Of a stretch of 64,000 nt of DNA, positions 19,823 through 28,956 are shown piece after piece (the stretch's first letter is position 1; each line of letters starts with the position of its first letter). Made by a program: the position numbers and the translations under genes. The notes under the pieces were generated by a model. That model was not told where the DNA came from. It ran no database searches and worked only from the letters and a program-made list of their open reading frames with translations. The DNA is from Aquidulcibacter paucihalophilus (GTDB lineage: Bacteria > Pseudomonadota > Alphaproteobacteria > Caulobacterales > Caulobacteraceae), in NCBI GenBank assembly GCA_030285985.1, contig CP127384.1, forward strand, positions 1,662,501-1,726,500, written 5' to 3'.

Positions 19823-20175
19823 CGCCCGGCTGGATCGGCACAGGCAAGGTCCGCGCCCGCGAGACCGGCGACACGGTCGAGCTGACCATCGACGGCCTGA
19901 CCACCCAGGCCAAATACTACAAGCCGCTCGTCTATGAGTTCATGCGCAAGGAGTGGTCCTCGCGCCCGTCATACGGCGACTACACCGTCGAGATCCTGAT
20001 GGAGCACGTGGGCGATCCGCCGTGGATGGACCTCGACAATCTGGCCAAGGCCCTGCTGGACGCCATCAAGGGCTATCTGTTCCACGACGACGCCCAGGTC
20101 GCCCGGCTGCTGGTCGAACGTCGCGAGGGCGAGCGCGAGCGGATCACCATCCGGGTGTTCCCGCGTCAGACCTAG
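19810..20175 (+). CDS. RusA-like Holliday junction resolvase
   Basis: This 121-residue protein resembles RusA: the basic KPLVYEFMRKEWSSRPSYGDYTVEILMEH segment precedes WMDLDNLAKALLDAIKGYLFHDDAQV, which contains the acidic D-x-D-N and D-D residues used for metal-dependent cleavage of Holliday junctions. It uses GTG and overlaps the cyclophilin gene by 13 bases, so the two are translationally linked. No prophage genes surround it. Confidence 0.78.
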   Translation: MPTVTPGWIGTGKVRARETGDTVELTIDGLTTQAKYYKPLVYEFMRKEWSSRPSYGDYTVEILMEHVGDPPWMDLDNLAKALLDAIKGYLFHDDAQVARLLVERREGERERITIRVFPRQT

Positions 20176-20936
20176 GACGGCGCAGGACGGTTGAAACGCA
20201 GTGTCGGCAGCCGCAACTGCATCTCCGCGCCGACAAACAGCTGCGGCTCTGAAGGCAGCCGCACGCCGCGCTCGGTCTCCTTGCGGGTCACACAGGCGCG
20301 GGCTCCCGCCGCCAGGGCCAGAAAGTCGGTCGCCGTCGGCAAGGTCTCAAGGATACAGCCGTCGAACCAGGGATAGGTCTCATCCGCGCCGCAGCCGAAC
20401 GACGTCCGCTCGCGGCTGGCGGCCGTCAGAACCATGCGGTTCGGCGCCGACAGGGCGTTGATGAAGATTCCGGAATAGCAGGCGGAGACGATCACCACCG
20501 TCGGCCGTGTCCCGCACGCCGAGCGCACGATATTGGCCATCATGTCAGGCGTCATGCGCGGCGCCTCACCAAACACCATCGCGTTCGGCACGCCGTGCGA
20601 GGTGAAATACAGCAGACAGCCCGAGGTCCCCCGCGCCGCCGCCGCATTGATCCCTTCCAGCACGGTCGAAGCAGACACCGGCTGCGGGACATCCGGGCGC
20701 AGGCTGTAGTCGACCATATTGCTGCGAGGAAATCCGGCGGCGAGGAAGCCCGTCACAAGATCCCGACGGGCGTTGTCGAAAGCCTGGATCGGCCGGTCGG
20801 CGCCGTCGCGCCAGTCCGCCGCAACGATCGCCGAGGTCCAGTTGGCGAACCGGCTGACAGGCGCGGCGGTCTGGGCGTGCGCGGATGCGGCAAGGCCCAG
20901 CACCATCGCCAGAACAATGATCAGACCCCGACCCAT
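20172..20936 (-). CDS. Exported C13-family (legumain-like) cysteine peptidase
   Basis: This 254-residue protein has a signal peptide ending in AHAQ and the peptidase C13 fold of clan CD. The catalytic His is in LLYFTSHGVPN and the Cys in VIVSACYSGIF. Bacterial members are periplasmic and largely uncharacterised; eukaryotic relatives cleave after Asn. ATG 20936 is preceded by GGGGGAG at good distance; the TTG at 20954 is not. Its stop shares bases with that of the RusA-like gene. Confidence 0.83.
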   Translation of the reverse strand: MGRGLIIVLAMVLGLAASAHAQTAAPVSRFANWTSAIVAADWRDGADRPIQAFDNARRDLVTGFLAAGFPRSNMVDYSLRPDVPQPVSASTVLEGINAAAARGTSGCLLYFTSHGVPNAMVFGEAPRMTPDMMANIVRSACGTRPTVVIVSACYSGIFINALSAPNRMVLTAASRERTSFGCGADETYPWFDGCILETLPTATDFLALAAGARACVTRKETERGVRLPSEPQLFVGAEMQLRLPTLRFNRPAPS

Positions 20937-20996
20937 GCGCTCCCCCAAGCTCAAGCCGGGGCTGAGACTAACCGAAGGCGCGGCGAGGGAAAGACC

Positions 20997-21488
20997 CTAC
21001 TTCTTCCGGAACTGGTCCAGCGACACGACCTTGGGGCCGTCGTCATCACAGGTGTGCACGGGTGCGCGGGCGGGCTCGGAAGCGGCCACCTCGGCGGCAA
21101 TTTCCTCGACCGTGGTCGGGGCCTCGAACTGCAGCAGGAACTGCACCGACGGATCATAGAAGCGGGTCACGGCGGTGTAGGGCATGGCCAGGACTTTCGG
21201 CATGCCGCCGAATTTCAGCATGACCGAGAATCGCGCCTGTTCGACCTTCAGGTCCCAGTACTGGTGCTGCAGGACGACCGTCATCTCGTCGGGGTATTTG
21301 GCCAGGATGTCGGGCGGCACGCTCACGCCCGGCGCGCGGGTCTTGAACGTGACATAGAAATGGTGCGCGCCCGGAATGCCGTCGGGCAGGGCGGCCCGTT
21401 CCAGCGCCGAGCGGATGACGCCTCGCAATGCATCCTGAGCCAGTTGCTCATAGTGCATCTCGTCGATCGGGGGCGTCTCTTCGGCCAT
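20997..21488 (-). CDS. sspB: ClpXP adaptor SspB (alpha type)
   Basis: This 163-residue protein matches alpha-proteobacterial SspB. The substrate-binding core (HFYVTFKTRAPGVSVPPDIL, MTVVLQHQYWDLKV, FSVMLKFGGMPKVLAMPYTAV) is followed by an acidic linker. The last residues KVVSLDQFRKK form the ClpX-binding tail. It delivers ssrA-tagged proteins to ClpXP. ATG 21488 is the family start. It lies directly downstream of the tmRNA gene on the same strand, an apt functional pairing. Confidence 0.92.
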   Translation of the reverse strand: MAEETPPIDEMHYEQLAQDALRGVIRSALERAALPDGIPGAHHFYVTFKTRAPGVSVPPDILAKYPDEMTVVLQHQYWDLKVEQARFSVMLKFGGMPKVLAMPYTAVTRFYDPSVQFLLQFEAPTTVEEIAAEVAASEPARAPVHTCDDDGPKVVSLDQFRKK

Positions 21489-21639
21489 GGGTCGCCTCGG
21501 TTGTTCGCGCGAACTGATAGCTGTGCGCGACGGCCGGCGAAAGGTGGCGACAGGGTGAAAACGACGGGATTCCGACGCCAGACCTGCTGATTTTCCGGAA
21601 AGTGCCAGGGGTTCTGTTGGCGGGCCCCCCACATCTTCC

Positions 21640-21999
21640 AAAAGCAACAGGAGGGCGCGTCACTGGAGGTAGGTGGAGGGCTTCTGTTGGCAGGCGCCCT
21701 CCGGGCCCCGCCCCAGGAACTGATCCCTGAGGACTTAAGTGTTCGAAATCACCCGAACCGCTTATGCGGCGAGAGCGACTTCTCCAGCGAAGTTATCGTT
21801 CGCAGTTAGAAAATGGCCCGATACGGTGGGCCAGGACGGGCGAAAGCAGTCTTCTTTACACGTCCGTCGATGCTAGTCGGCCCCATGCTCGCTCCGCCGA
21901 TAACGCGGGGAAGAAATGGTGGAGCCGCCGGGAATCGCACCCGGGTCCGGTCCGCTTATTACAAGCGCGTTTATCGCCATATCCGGAGCAAGCCCCGGC
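21640..21999 (-). ncRNA. ssrA: Two-piece (circularly permuted) tmRNA
   Basis: Read on the minus strand, the acceptor piece comes first. Its T arm (CCGGG, loop, CCCGG) and acceptor strand CGGCTCC are followed by A-CCA ending at 21917. A 32-base intervening segment (21916-21885) is followed by the coding piece, which begins GGGGCCG at 21884. That pairs with CGGCTCC and gives the G-U wobble at position 3 that marks alanine identity. The tag frame runs from 21803 to the TAA at 21762-21764 and encodes ANDNFAGEVALAA. A 9-bp stem (GGAGGGCGC with GCGCCCTCC at 21650) lies near the 3' end. The ends at 21640 and 21999 are estimates. Confidence 0.9.
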
Positions 22000-22005
22000 A
22001 AGACC

Positions 22006-22034
22006 AATATAGGGCCTGACCGGCCCCCTTCCAA
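22006..22034 (-). promoter_or_regulatory. Sigma-70-type promoter of ssrA
   Basis: On the minus strand TTGGAA (22034-22029) and TATATT (22011-22006) are separated by 17 bases. They lie just before the tmRNA acceptor piece, placing transcription start near 21999. Confidence 0.7.
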
Positions 22035-22058
22035 GGTCTGATGTATGCGGCGCGGATA

Positions 22059-22652
22059 TCAGTCCTTGCCCGCTTCGCGCAGCGCACGGCGAGACGCCTC
22101 CAGCGCCGCGCGATAGCCCTCGCCGTCGCCGAAATCGTCGAATCCGGCATAGCGACCATGCGCCCCCAGCAGCCGCCGGGTGTGTTTGATCGGGCACCAG
22201 AATTGTTCGGTGCGCGCCGCCACCTCGCGGACATAGGCGATGACGCCGTTCACATAGGAGCAGAAGGCGCAGTTCAGCTTCTCGACCGCGTTCAGATACG
22301 GCAGGCCCGTGCGGTCGAAGAGCATGTAGCGGCCCCTTGCCACCTGCGGGATGCCGTAGACCCGGAAGCAGCCCGCCTGGTAGATCGACACCCAAAGATC
22401 GACGACGACGAAGGGCAGGATCAGCGAATAGATGACCGGGGCCGAAAGCACATACAGCACCGGCGCGCCGAGAACGTATTTCAACAGATGGACGCGGCGT
22501 TCCTCCAGTCGGCGCACCGCCTCCTCCTCGAACCGGGCCCGGCCGTGCTCCAGCCCGAAGCGGAGGCCGGACCGCTGCCGCGAGAATTCGGCCGCCAGTT
22601 CATGCTCCAGCTCGCGGATCTGGTGGATGAGGGAATCGACCTGGCTGGTCAT
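22059..22652 (-). CDS. Conserved membrane-associated protein, unknown
   Basis: This 197-residue protein starts MTSQVDSLIHQIRELEHELAAEF, a coiled-coil region of about 60 residues. A hydrophobic hairpin (YVLGAPVLYVLSAPVIYSLILPFVVVDLW) follows, then a soluble part with LNCAFCSYVNG and EQFWCPIKH. The Cys residues in CAFC and WCPIKH suggest metal or redox chemistry, but no family is recognised with certainty. ATG 22652 was chosen since upstream sequence is Pro-rich and promoter-like. Confidence 0.68.
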   Translation of the reverse strand: MTSQVDSLIHQIRELEHELAAEFSRQRSGLRFGLEHGRARFEEEAVRRLEERRVHLLKYVLGAPVLYVLSAPVIYSLILPFVVVDLWVSIYQAGCFRVYGIPQVARGRYMLFDRTGLPYLNAVEKLNCAFCSYVNGVIAYVREVAARTEQFWCPIKHTRRLLGAHGRYAGFDDFGDGEGYRAALEASRRALREAGKD

Positions 22653-22786
22653 GGGCTCTCTCGAAACGTCGCGCGCGCCGGATCGGTCCGGTCGCGTCGC
22701 GGGCTGATGCGATCCCCGCACCCGCCCTTGCATAACACCCGTCCCGGCCGGCGTCCCAGCGGGTGGACGAGGGGGCGTTGGTCCGG

Positions 22787-23656
22787 TCAAACCCGGGCCC
22801 ATCCGGGCGTCTGGTTCCTGAACCAGGTCAGCTGCCGCTTGGCGTAGTTGCGCGTGGCCTGTCGCGTCGCCTCGACGGCGGCCGCCAGCGTCGTCTCGCC
22901 CGTCAGATGGGCCGCGAACTCACGCACCCCGACGGCCTTCATCGCGGGCAGGGCGGGGTCCAGCCCACGCGCCATCAGCGCCCTGACCTCGTCCAGCGCG
23001 CCTGCCTCGACCATATCCGCCACCCGCAGGTCGCAGTTGGCGTACAACGCCTCGCGCTCCGGCTCGATCACCAGGCCGGTCCAGGATCCCGGCGCCAGCA
23101 GGGGCGTCGTATCCGCCGTCCAGTCGCTGAGTGCCCGCCCGGTATGCTGTGCGACGGCCCAGGCCCGCGTGAGGCGCTGGCGGTCCCCCGCCTTGATGCG
23201 CGCCTCGGCCGCCGGATCGACCTCGGCCAGCCATCGCCGGAAGGCCGTCTCGCCATCGGCGTCAAAGGCCGCCGCGGCCGCGTCCCGCACCCCGACCGGC
23301 ACATCCGGAATGTCCGCCAGCCCCGTGGTCAGGGCCGTGAAATACAAGCCTGTCCCGCCCACCAGCAGGGCCGGCCGCCCCTCGGCCGCCAACTCCGCCA
23401 GCACCGGCATGACGGTCCGGGTCCAGCGCCCGACCGACCAGGCGTCGGCGGCGTCGGCCACGCCATACAGCCGGTGCTCCGCCAGTGCTTCTTCCCCGGC
23501 CGAAGGCCGGGCGCTCAGCACGCGCAGATCGGCGTAGAGTTGCTGGCTGTCGGCGTTGACGATCACGGCCCCGGTCCGCTGCGCCATGTCCAGCGCGCGC
23601 CGCGACTTGCCCGAGGCGGTCGGGCCGGCCAGCAGGGTGATCAGGGGCTCGGACAA
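22787..23656 (-). CDS. miaA: tRNA dimethylallyltransferase
   Basis: This 289-residue enzyme transfers a dimethylallyl group to A37 of tRNAs that read UNN codons. The P-loop is [11 protein letters not shown], followed by [31 protein letters not shown] and the C-terminal [12 protein letters not shown] and [15 protein letters not shown] motifs. TTG at 23656 ([11 protein letters not shown]) is the only start near the P-loop that fits. The gene is divergent from mrp with 87 bases between. The minus-strand frame runs open far upstream opposite mrp, which is a shadow. Confidence 0.92.
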   Translation of the reverse strand: MSEPLITLLAGPTASGKSRRALDMAQRTGAVIVNADSQQLYADLRVLSARPSAGEEALAEHRLYGVADAADAWSVGRWTRTVMPVLAELAAEGRPALLVGGTGLYFTALTTGLADIPDVPVGVRDAAAAAFDADGETAFRRWLAEVDPAAEARIKAGDRQRLTRAWAVAQHTGRALSDWTADTTPLLAPGSWTGLVIEPEREALYANCDLRVADMVEAGALDEVRALMARGLDPALPAMKAVGVREFAAHLTGETTLAAAVEATRQATRNYAKRQLTWFRNQTPGWARV

Positions 23657-23743
23657 GACGGGGACTCGGATTTTCGACCGGACAGGACGGTGCGTTCGGC
23701 GATAGAACGCGCCACCCGACCCCGCAACCCGCAGGATCCCTCC

Positions 23744-24808
23744 GTGCCAGACCGCGAAACCGTCCTCGCCGCCCTCGACTCCGTGATCGACCCGAAGAGC
23801 GGGCAGGGGCTGGTCGCAGCCGGTCTGGTGCAGGGGCTGGTCGTCGCGGATGATCGCGCCGGCTTCGCCCTTGAGGTCAAAGCCTCCGACGCCGCCCTCT
23901 ACGCCCCCGTCCGCGACGCCGCCGAGGCCGCGCTGAAAGCCTTGCCGGGCATGACCCGCGTCGCCGTGGTCCTGACCGCCGAGACCGTCGCCGCTGCCCC
24001 GCGCCGCGCGTCCCTTTCGCCCCAGGCGGTCGATCAGGGCCGCCCCAAGGCGCCCGTCGCCACCGCCCGGCCCGCTCACGTCCGTCGCGTCCTCGCCGTG
24101 GCCAGCGGCAAGGGCGGCGTCGGCAAGTCCACCGTCGCGGTCAATCTGGCCGCGGCGCTTGCCGCGCGCGGTCTGTCGGTCGGACTGCTCGATGCGGATG
24201 TCTACGGCCCGTCCCTGCCCACCATGCTCGGCATGTCCGGCAAGCCGGAATACCGGGACTCCATGATGGAGCCGCACGTCGTCCACGGCCTCAAGGCCAT
24301 GTCGGTCGGCCTGCTGACCAAGGCCGACGACGCCATGATCTGGCGGGGTCCCATGGCCTCCCAGGCCCTGACCCAGATGCTGACCCAGACCCGGTGGGGG
24401 ACAGAGGAGGCGCCGCTCGACATCCTCGTCGTCGACCTGCCGCCCGGCACGGGCGACGTCCAGCTGACCCTGGTGCAGAAGACCCCGCTGGACGGGGCCG
24501 TCATCGTCTCCACCCCGCAGGAGGTCGCGCTCGCCGACGCCCGCCGCGCCCACACCCTGTTCCAGAAGGTCGAGACGCCGACCCTCGGCCTGGTCGAGAA
24601 CATGTCGGGACCGGTCTTCGGACGCGGCGGGGCCGAGGCGGAGGCCCGTCGGCTGGGCGTGCCCTATCTCGGCGACCTGCCACTCGACGCCGCCTTGCGC
24701 GAGGGTGGCGACGCCGGCGTGCCGGTCGTGGTCAGCGACCCCGACGGCGAGATCGCGACCCGGTTTGCGGGGTTTGCGGCCGCGCTTGTGGAAAAACTCG
24801 GCCTTTAG
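23744..24808 (+). CDS. mrp: Iron-sulfur cluster carrier protein Mrp/ApbC
   Basis: This 354-residue P-loop ATPase has an N-terminal MIP18-like domain ([18 protein letters not shown]) followed by the deviant Walker [46 protein letters not shown] and VENMSGPV complete the Mrp pattern. It carries or loads Fe-S clusters. The usual C-x-x-C cluster ligand pair after ENMS is replaced here ([12 protein letters not shown]), so cluster binding may differ. GTG 23744 is the start. Confidence 0.88.
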   Translation: MPDRETVLAALDSVIDPKSGQGLVAAGLVQGLVVADDRAGFALEVKASDAALYAPVRDAAEAALKALPGMTRVAVVLTAETVAAAPRRASLSPQAVDQGRPKAPVATARPAHVRRVLAVASGKGGVGKSTVAVNLAAALAARGLSVGLLDADVYGPSLPTMLGMSGKPEYRDSMMEPHVVHGLKAMSVGLLTKADDAMIWRGPMASQALTQMLTQTRWGTEEAPLDILVVDLPPGTGDVQLTLVQKTPLDGAVIVSTPQEVALADARRAHTLFQKVETPTLGLVENMSGPVFGRGGAEAEARRLGVPYLGDLPLDAALREGGDAGVPVVVSDPDGEIATRFAGFAAALVEKLGL

Positions 24809-24867
24809 GGTTTTCAAACGCAACCCTGATCGCCACCTTGTCGGTTCCAGTCACCCGAGAACCGCCC

Positions 24868-25965
24868 ATGTCCGTCGACGCCCTGTTCCGTCCCTTCCAG
24901 GTCAAGTCCCTGAAGATGCCCAACCGCATCGTCATGGCCCCGATGACGCGGTCCTTCTCGCCGGGCGGTATCCCGACCGAGGATGTGGCCGGCTACTATC
25001 GCCGCCGCGCCGAGGGTGACGTTGGCCTGATCATCACCGAGGGCACGGTCGTCGAACGCCCCGCCGCGCGCAATGACGCGAAGGTGCCGGTCTTCCACGG
25101 CGAGGCCCTGCCGGAATGGAAGAAGGTGGTGGAAGAGGTCCACGCCGCCGGTGGCCTGATCGCGTCCCAACTCTGGCATGTCGGCGCTGCACGGGGCCAG
25201 GGGGCCGACTGGGAGCCCCTGGGCAAGGTCGACAGCCCCTCGGGCCTGACCGGCCCGGGCAAGCAAAAATACGAGCCGATGACCGAAGAGGACATCGCCG
25301 ACACCATCGCCGCCTTCGGCGCGTCCGCCCGGGCTTCGCGTGAGCTGGGCTTTGACGCCGCCGAGATCCACTCGGCCCATGGCTATCTGATCGACCAGTT
25401 CTACTGGAACGGCCTCAACGCCCGCGGTGACCGCTGGGGCGGCCCCTCGATCGCGGAGCGGGCCCGGTTCGGGGTCGAGGTGGTCAAGGCCGTGCGCGAG
25501 GGACTCGGGCCCGACATTCCGCTGATCATCCGGCTTTCCCAGTGGAAGCAGCAGGATTTCGACGCCAAGATCGCCCTGAACCCCGACGAAATGGCCGAAT
25601 GGCTGCTGCCGCTGTCGGATGCCGGCGTCGACGTGTTCCACTGTTCCCAGCGCCGCTTCTGGGAGCCGGAGTTCGACGGATCGGACCTGAATTTCGCGGG
25701 CTGGGCCAAGGTCATCACCGGCAAGCCGACCATCAGTGTCGGCTCGGTCGGCCTTGATGGCGAGTTCATCGCGGCCTTTGGCGGGGCCGGGTCCCGCCCG
25801 GCCTCACTGGATGGCCTGATCCAGCGCATGGAGCGCGACGAGTTCGACCTCATCGCCGTCGGCCGCGCCCTTCTGGCCGATCCCAACTGGGTGGTGAAGG
25901 TCCGGGACGGCCGTCAGGACGAGCTGAAGGATTTCGAGCGGTCCGCGATGATGACGCTCAGCTGA
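24868..25965 (+). CDS. Old Yellow Enzyme family NADH:flavin oxidoreductase
   Basis: This 365-residue FMN-dependent TIM-barrel enzyme has the OYE layout: LFRPFQVKSLKMPNRIVMAPMTRSF, SQLWHVGA, IHSAHGYLIDQFYWNGLNARGDRWGG, and the C-terminal FDLIAVGRALLADPNWV. The substrate-binding pair is H-S-A-H rather than H-G-A-H/N. Such enzymes reduce activated alkenes with NAD(P)H. The gap of 59 bases after mrp leaves cotranscription open. Confidence 0.88.
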   Translation: MSVDALFRPFQVKSLKMPNRIVMAPMTRSFSPGGIPTEDVAGYYRRRAEGDVGLIITEGTVVERPAARNDAKVPVFHGEALPEWKKVVEEVHAAGGLIASQLWHVGAARGQGADWEPLGKVDSPSGLTGPGKQKYEPMTEEDIADTIAAFGASARASRELGFDAAEIHSAHGYLIDQFYWNGLNARGDRWGGPSIAERARFGVEVVKAVREGLGPDIPLIIRLSQWKQQDFDAKIALNPDEMAEWLLPLSDAGVDVFHCSQRRFWEPEFDGSDLNFAGWAKVITGKPTISVGSVGLDGEFIAAFGGAGSRPASLDGLIQRMERDEFDLIAVGRALLADPNWVVKVRDGRQDELKDFERSAMMTLS

Positions 25966-25970
25966 AGCGG

Positions 25971-26065
25971 GTGATTGGTGATTGGTGGTTTTGCGCATCA
26001 CCGGCGCGGGCCGTTCATCACCGGCAGGTGAGCCGGCAATCACCAATCACGAACCACCAATCACC
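25971..26065. repeat. Interrupted inverted repeat of GTGATTGGT units
   Basis: The left arm GTGATTGGTGATTGGTGGTT (25971-25990) is mirrored by ATCACCAATCAC and AACCACCAATCAC at 26040-26064. Between them CATCACCGGC occurs twice as a direct repeat. It could form a strong cruciform or bidirectional terminator between the converging OYE and YbjQ genes; the YbjQ stop codon lies in the right arm. Confidence 0.7.
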
Positions 26066-26378
26066 CTTCCACCACCACCGCCGTGCCATAGGCCAGCACC
26101 TCGGTGACGCCTTCCATGATCTCATTGGCCTCATAGCGCATGCCGATCACGGCGTTGGCGCCCATGGCCTGCGCGTGTTCGACCATCTCCTGCAGGGCCT
26201 CCGCGCGCGAGGCCTCGGCCAGTTTGACATAGGTCTCGACCCGGCCGCCCAGCATCGACTGCAGCCCGCCGACCATGTCGCTGATGGCGTTGCGGGAACG
26301 CACCGTGATGCCCCGCACCAGGCCCAGGGTCTTCACCACCCGATAGCCGGGCGCGTCATTGGTGGTCACGATCAGCAT
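26061..26378 (-). CDS. YbjQ/UPF0145 heavy-metal-binding-like protein
   Basis: This 105-residue protein matches the YbjQ (UPF0145) family: MLIVTTNDAPGYRVVKTLGLVRGITVRSRN, then a helical middle and GANAVIGMRYEANEIMEGVTEVLAYGTAVVVE. Proteins form pentamers; their function is unknown. ATG 26378 is favoured because AAAGGAA lies at proper distance; an ATG at 26384 touches that site. The gene follows folA, whose stop sits three bases upstream. Confidence 0.88.
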   Translation of the reverse strand: MLIVTTNDAPGYRVVKTLGLVRGITVRSRNAISDMVGGLQSMLGGRVETYVKLAEASRAEALQEMVEHAQAMGANAVIGMRYEANEIMEGVTEVLAYGTAVVVEG

Positions 26379-26380
26379 GG

Positions 26381-26896
<516 letters not shown>

Positions 26897-26905
26897 GCGG
26901 ACCTC

Positions 26906-26940
26906 GGAAAAAACAGGCGACGGCCCGATCGGCCGCCGCC
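26906..26940 (-). terminator. Rho-independent terminator after aqpZ
   Basis: On the minus strand GGCGGCGGCC and GGCCGTCGCC form a 10-bp stem (one mismatch) around a 5-base loop, followed by TG and six T residues (26913-26908). It ends the aqpZ transcript just before folA. Confidence 0.75.
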
Positions 26941-26953
26941 CGTTCTTACAGCG

Positions 26954-27622
26954 TCAGGCGTCGGGTTCCAGCACCTTGAACCGGAACAGCAGCGCCCCGA
27001 GCACGGCACCGACGGCGGGTGCGACGAAGAACAGCCAGACCTGGCTCAGCGCCTCGCCGCCCTGCAGCACGGCCGGACCGAAGCTGCGGGCCGGATTGGC
27101 CGACACCCCGGTCACCTGGATGCCGACGATATGGATCACCGCCAGCGTCAGGCCGATGGCCAGACCCGCGAAGGCACCCTGGCCCTTGGGCCCCGTCACC
27201 CCCAGGATGACGATGACGAAGATGGCCGTTGCCACGACCTCGAAGACCAGGGCCGCATGCAGGCCGTAGCCGCCCGGCGATCCGGTGTCGAAGCCGTTGG
27301 CCCCCAGGTTCGTAAAGCCCGTCTGGGCGATCTGGCCGAGGATGGCCGCGCCCGCGACGGCACCGAGAATCTGCGCCACCCAGTACAGCCCCATGTCCTT
27401 CAGCGACATCCGCCCGGCCACGAAGGCCGCCAGACTGACCGCCGGATTGACGTGGCATCCCGAAACCGGCCCGATGCCATAGGCCATGGCCACGATGGCC
27501 AGGCCGAAGGCCATCGACACCGCCAGCTGGTCAAACGGGGCCGGCCCCAGCACCGCCGCCCCGCACCCGAACAGAACCAGCACCATTGTGCCGATGAACT
27601 CGGCTGAAAGCTTCTTCACCAT
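26954..27622 (-). CDS. aqpZ: Aquaporin Z
   Basis: This 222-residue membrane channel has six helices and the two NPA boxes, HVNPAVSLAAF and SANPARSFGPAV. The selectivity filter residues are those of water channels (Phe in AEFIG..F, His in VIHIVG, Arg after the second NPA). It moves water across the inner membrane. GGGGAGG stands ahead of ATG 27622. It lies between the thyA/MazG pair and folA. Confidence 0.92.
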   Translation of the reverse strand: MVKKLSAEFIGTMVLVLFGCGAAVLGPAPFDQLAVSMAFGLAIVAMAYGIGPVSGCHVNPAVSLAAFVAGRMSLKDMGLYWVAQILGAVAGAAILGQIAQTGFTNLGANGFDTGSPGGYGLHAALVFEVVATAIFVIVILGVTGPKGQGAFAGLAIGLTLAVIHIVGIQVTGVSANPARSFGPAVLQGGEALSQVWLFFVAPAVGAVLGALLFRFKVLEPDA

Positions 27623-27696
27623 GGCAACCTCCCCGTTGCTACGGCCCCGCCTTGCGCGGGGTCGAGCCGGAGCGTGGGCCGAGTCTTCAGGTGAGG

Positions 27697-28017
27697 CTAG
27701 GTTGGCGGAACGGCGGTTTCCGACGCCAGCCAGTGCAGCCATTTCCGCTGCATCGCCGCCTCGATGTCGATGCCCGCACGGTCGCAATAGATCAGCAGCA
27801 TCCCCAGCACATCCGCCGCCTCGTCGCCCAGCTTGCCGGCGTCAGCGACACCGCGCGCCCGCCCGCTCATGCGCAGATGCTCGGCCGTCAGCTCGCCCAG
27901 CTCCTCCTGCACCTTCAGCAGGGCCCAGTCGCCGGAGCGGTCGATGTTGTGCTCGCGCGCATAGATGTCGGAGATGCGCAGGACGTCGGCCTGCAGACCC
28001 TTCAGGTCGAGGCCCAT
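27697..28017 (-). CDS. MazG-like nucleotide pyrophosphohydrolase
   Basis: This 106-residue protein is a single MazG-type domain: WALLKVQEELGELTAEHLRM carries the E-x-x-E metal ligands and KLGDEAADVLGMLLIYCDR the E-x-x-D pair. Such enzymes hydrolyse (d)NTPs to monophosphates. Its ATG overlaps the thyA stop (TGATG), so it is coupled to thymidylate synthesis and may act on dUTP or aberrant nucleotides; substrate is inference. Confidence 0.85.
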   Translation of the reverse strand: MGLDLKGLQADVLRISDIYAREHNIDRSGDWALLKVQEELGELTAEHLRMSGRARGVADAGKLGDEAADVLGMLLIYCDRAGIDIEAAMQRKWLHWLASETAVPPT

Positions 28018-28874
28018 CAGACCGCGACCGGCGCCTTGATATGCGGCCAGGGCTCATAGCCCTCGAGCACGAAGTCCTCGAGCGTATAGGCGAACAGGTC
28101 GTCGCGCGGGGTGATGGTCATGGTCGGGGCGGGCAGGGGGGCGCGGGCCAGCTGGGTCTCGGCCTGTTCGACGTGGTTCAGATACAGGTGGGCGTCACCG
28201 AAGGTGTGGACGAACTCGCCCGGCTTCAGCCCGCAGACCTGGGCCACCATCATGGTCAGCAGCGCATAGGAGGCGATGTTGAACGGCACGCCGAGGAAGA
28301 CGTCGGCCGACCGCTGGTACAGCTGGCAGCTCAGCTTGCCGTCGGCGACGAAGAACTGGAACAGGCAGTGGCAGGGCGGCAGGGCCATGTCGTCGACATC
28401 GGCCGGGTTCCAGGCCGAGACGATGTGGCGGCGGCTGTTGGGATTGGTTTTCAGCCCCTCGACCAGTCTGGTGATCTGGTCGATCATCCGGCCGTCCGGC
28501 GCGGCCCACGACCGCCACTGTTTGCCATAGACCGGCCCCAGCTCGCCCTCGGCATCGGCCCATTCGTTCCAGATGCTGACGCCGTTGTCCTTCAGCCAGC
28601 CGATATTGGTCTCGCCGCGCAGGAACCACAGCAGTTCGACGATGATTGAGCGGAGGTGCAGCTTCTTGGTCGTCAGGACCGGAAAGCCCCTGGACAGGTC
28701 GAACCGCATCTGCCGACCGAACACGCCGAGCGTCCCCGTGCCGGTCCGGTCGTCGCGCCGGCTCCCGTTGTCGAGAATGTCGCGCAGCAGGTTGAGGTAC
28801 TGCCACTCCGGATGATCGGCCGCGACGGCGCCGGTGCGGGCGTGGAGATCAGCGAGCGAGGCGACGGCGTTCAT
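28017..28874 (-). CDS. thyA: Thymidylate synthase
   Basis: This 285-residue enzyme methylates dUMP to dTMP using methylene-tetrahydrofolate. [39 protein letters not shown], the active-site Cys in [14 protein letters not shown], and [23 protein letters not shown] are intact. The N-terminus is about 20 residues longer than E. coli ThyA. ATG 28874 is the chosen start. It heads a unit with the MazG-like gene. Confidence 0.94.
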   Translation of the reverse strand: MNAVASLADLHARTGAVAADHPEWQYLNLLRDILDNGSRRDDRTGTGTLGVFGRQMRFDLSRGFPVLTTKKLHLRSIIVELLWFLRGETNIGWLKDNGVSIWNEWADAEGELGPVYGKQWRSWAAPDGRMIDQITRLVEGLKTNPNSRRHIVSAWNPADVDDMALPPCHCLFQFFVADGKLSCQLYQRSADVFLGVPFNIASYALLTMMVAQVCGLKPGEFVHTFGDAHLYLNHVEQAETQLARAPLPAPTMTITPRDDLFAYTLEDFVLEGYEPWPHIKAPVAV

Positions 28875-28956
28875 CCGGCCACAGTGCGTCTGATTCGCTC
28901 GCCTTGGCAGGCGTGACCTCGGCTTGCTCACAGAAACGTGCCGGCCTGTGGGCGGA

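Noticed and set aside
21764..22012. 82-residue frame across ssrA
   Set aside because: The region is a structured tmRNA gene with pairing acceptor strands and a tag frame on the other strand.
22763..23743. Long plus-strand extension upstream of mrp
   Set aside because: It is the mirror of miaA on the other strand, has Arg/Gln-rich composition, and mrp homology begins only at GTG 23744.
23657..24823. Long minus-strand extension upstream of miaA
   Set aside because: It lies opposite mrp and shows no family features; high GC keeps antisense frames open.
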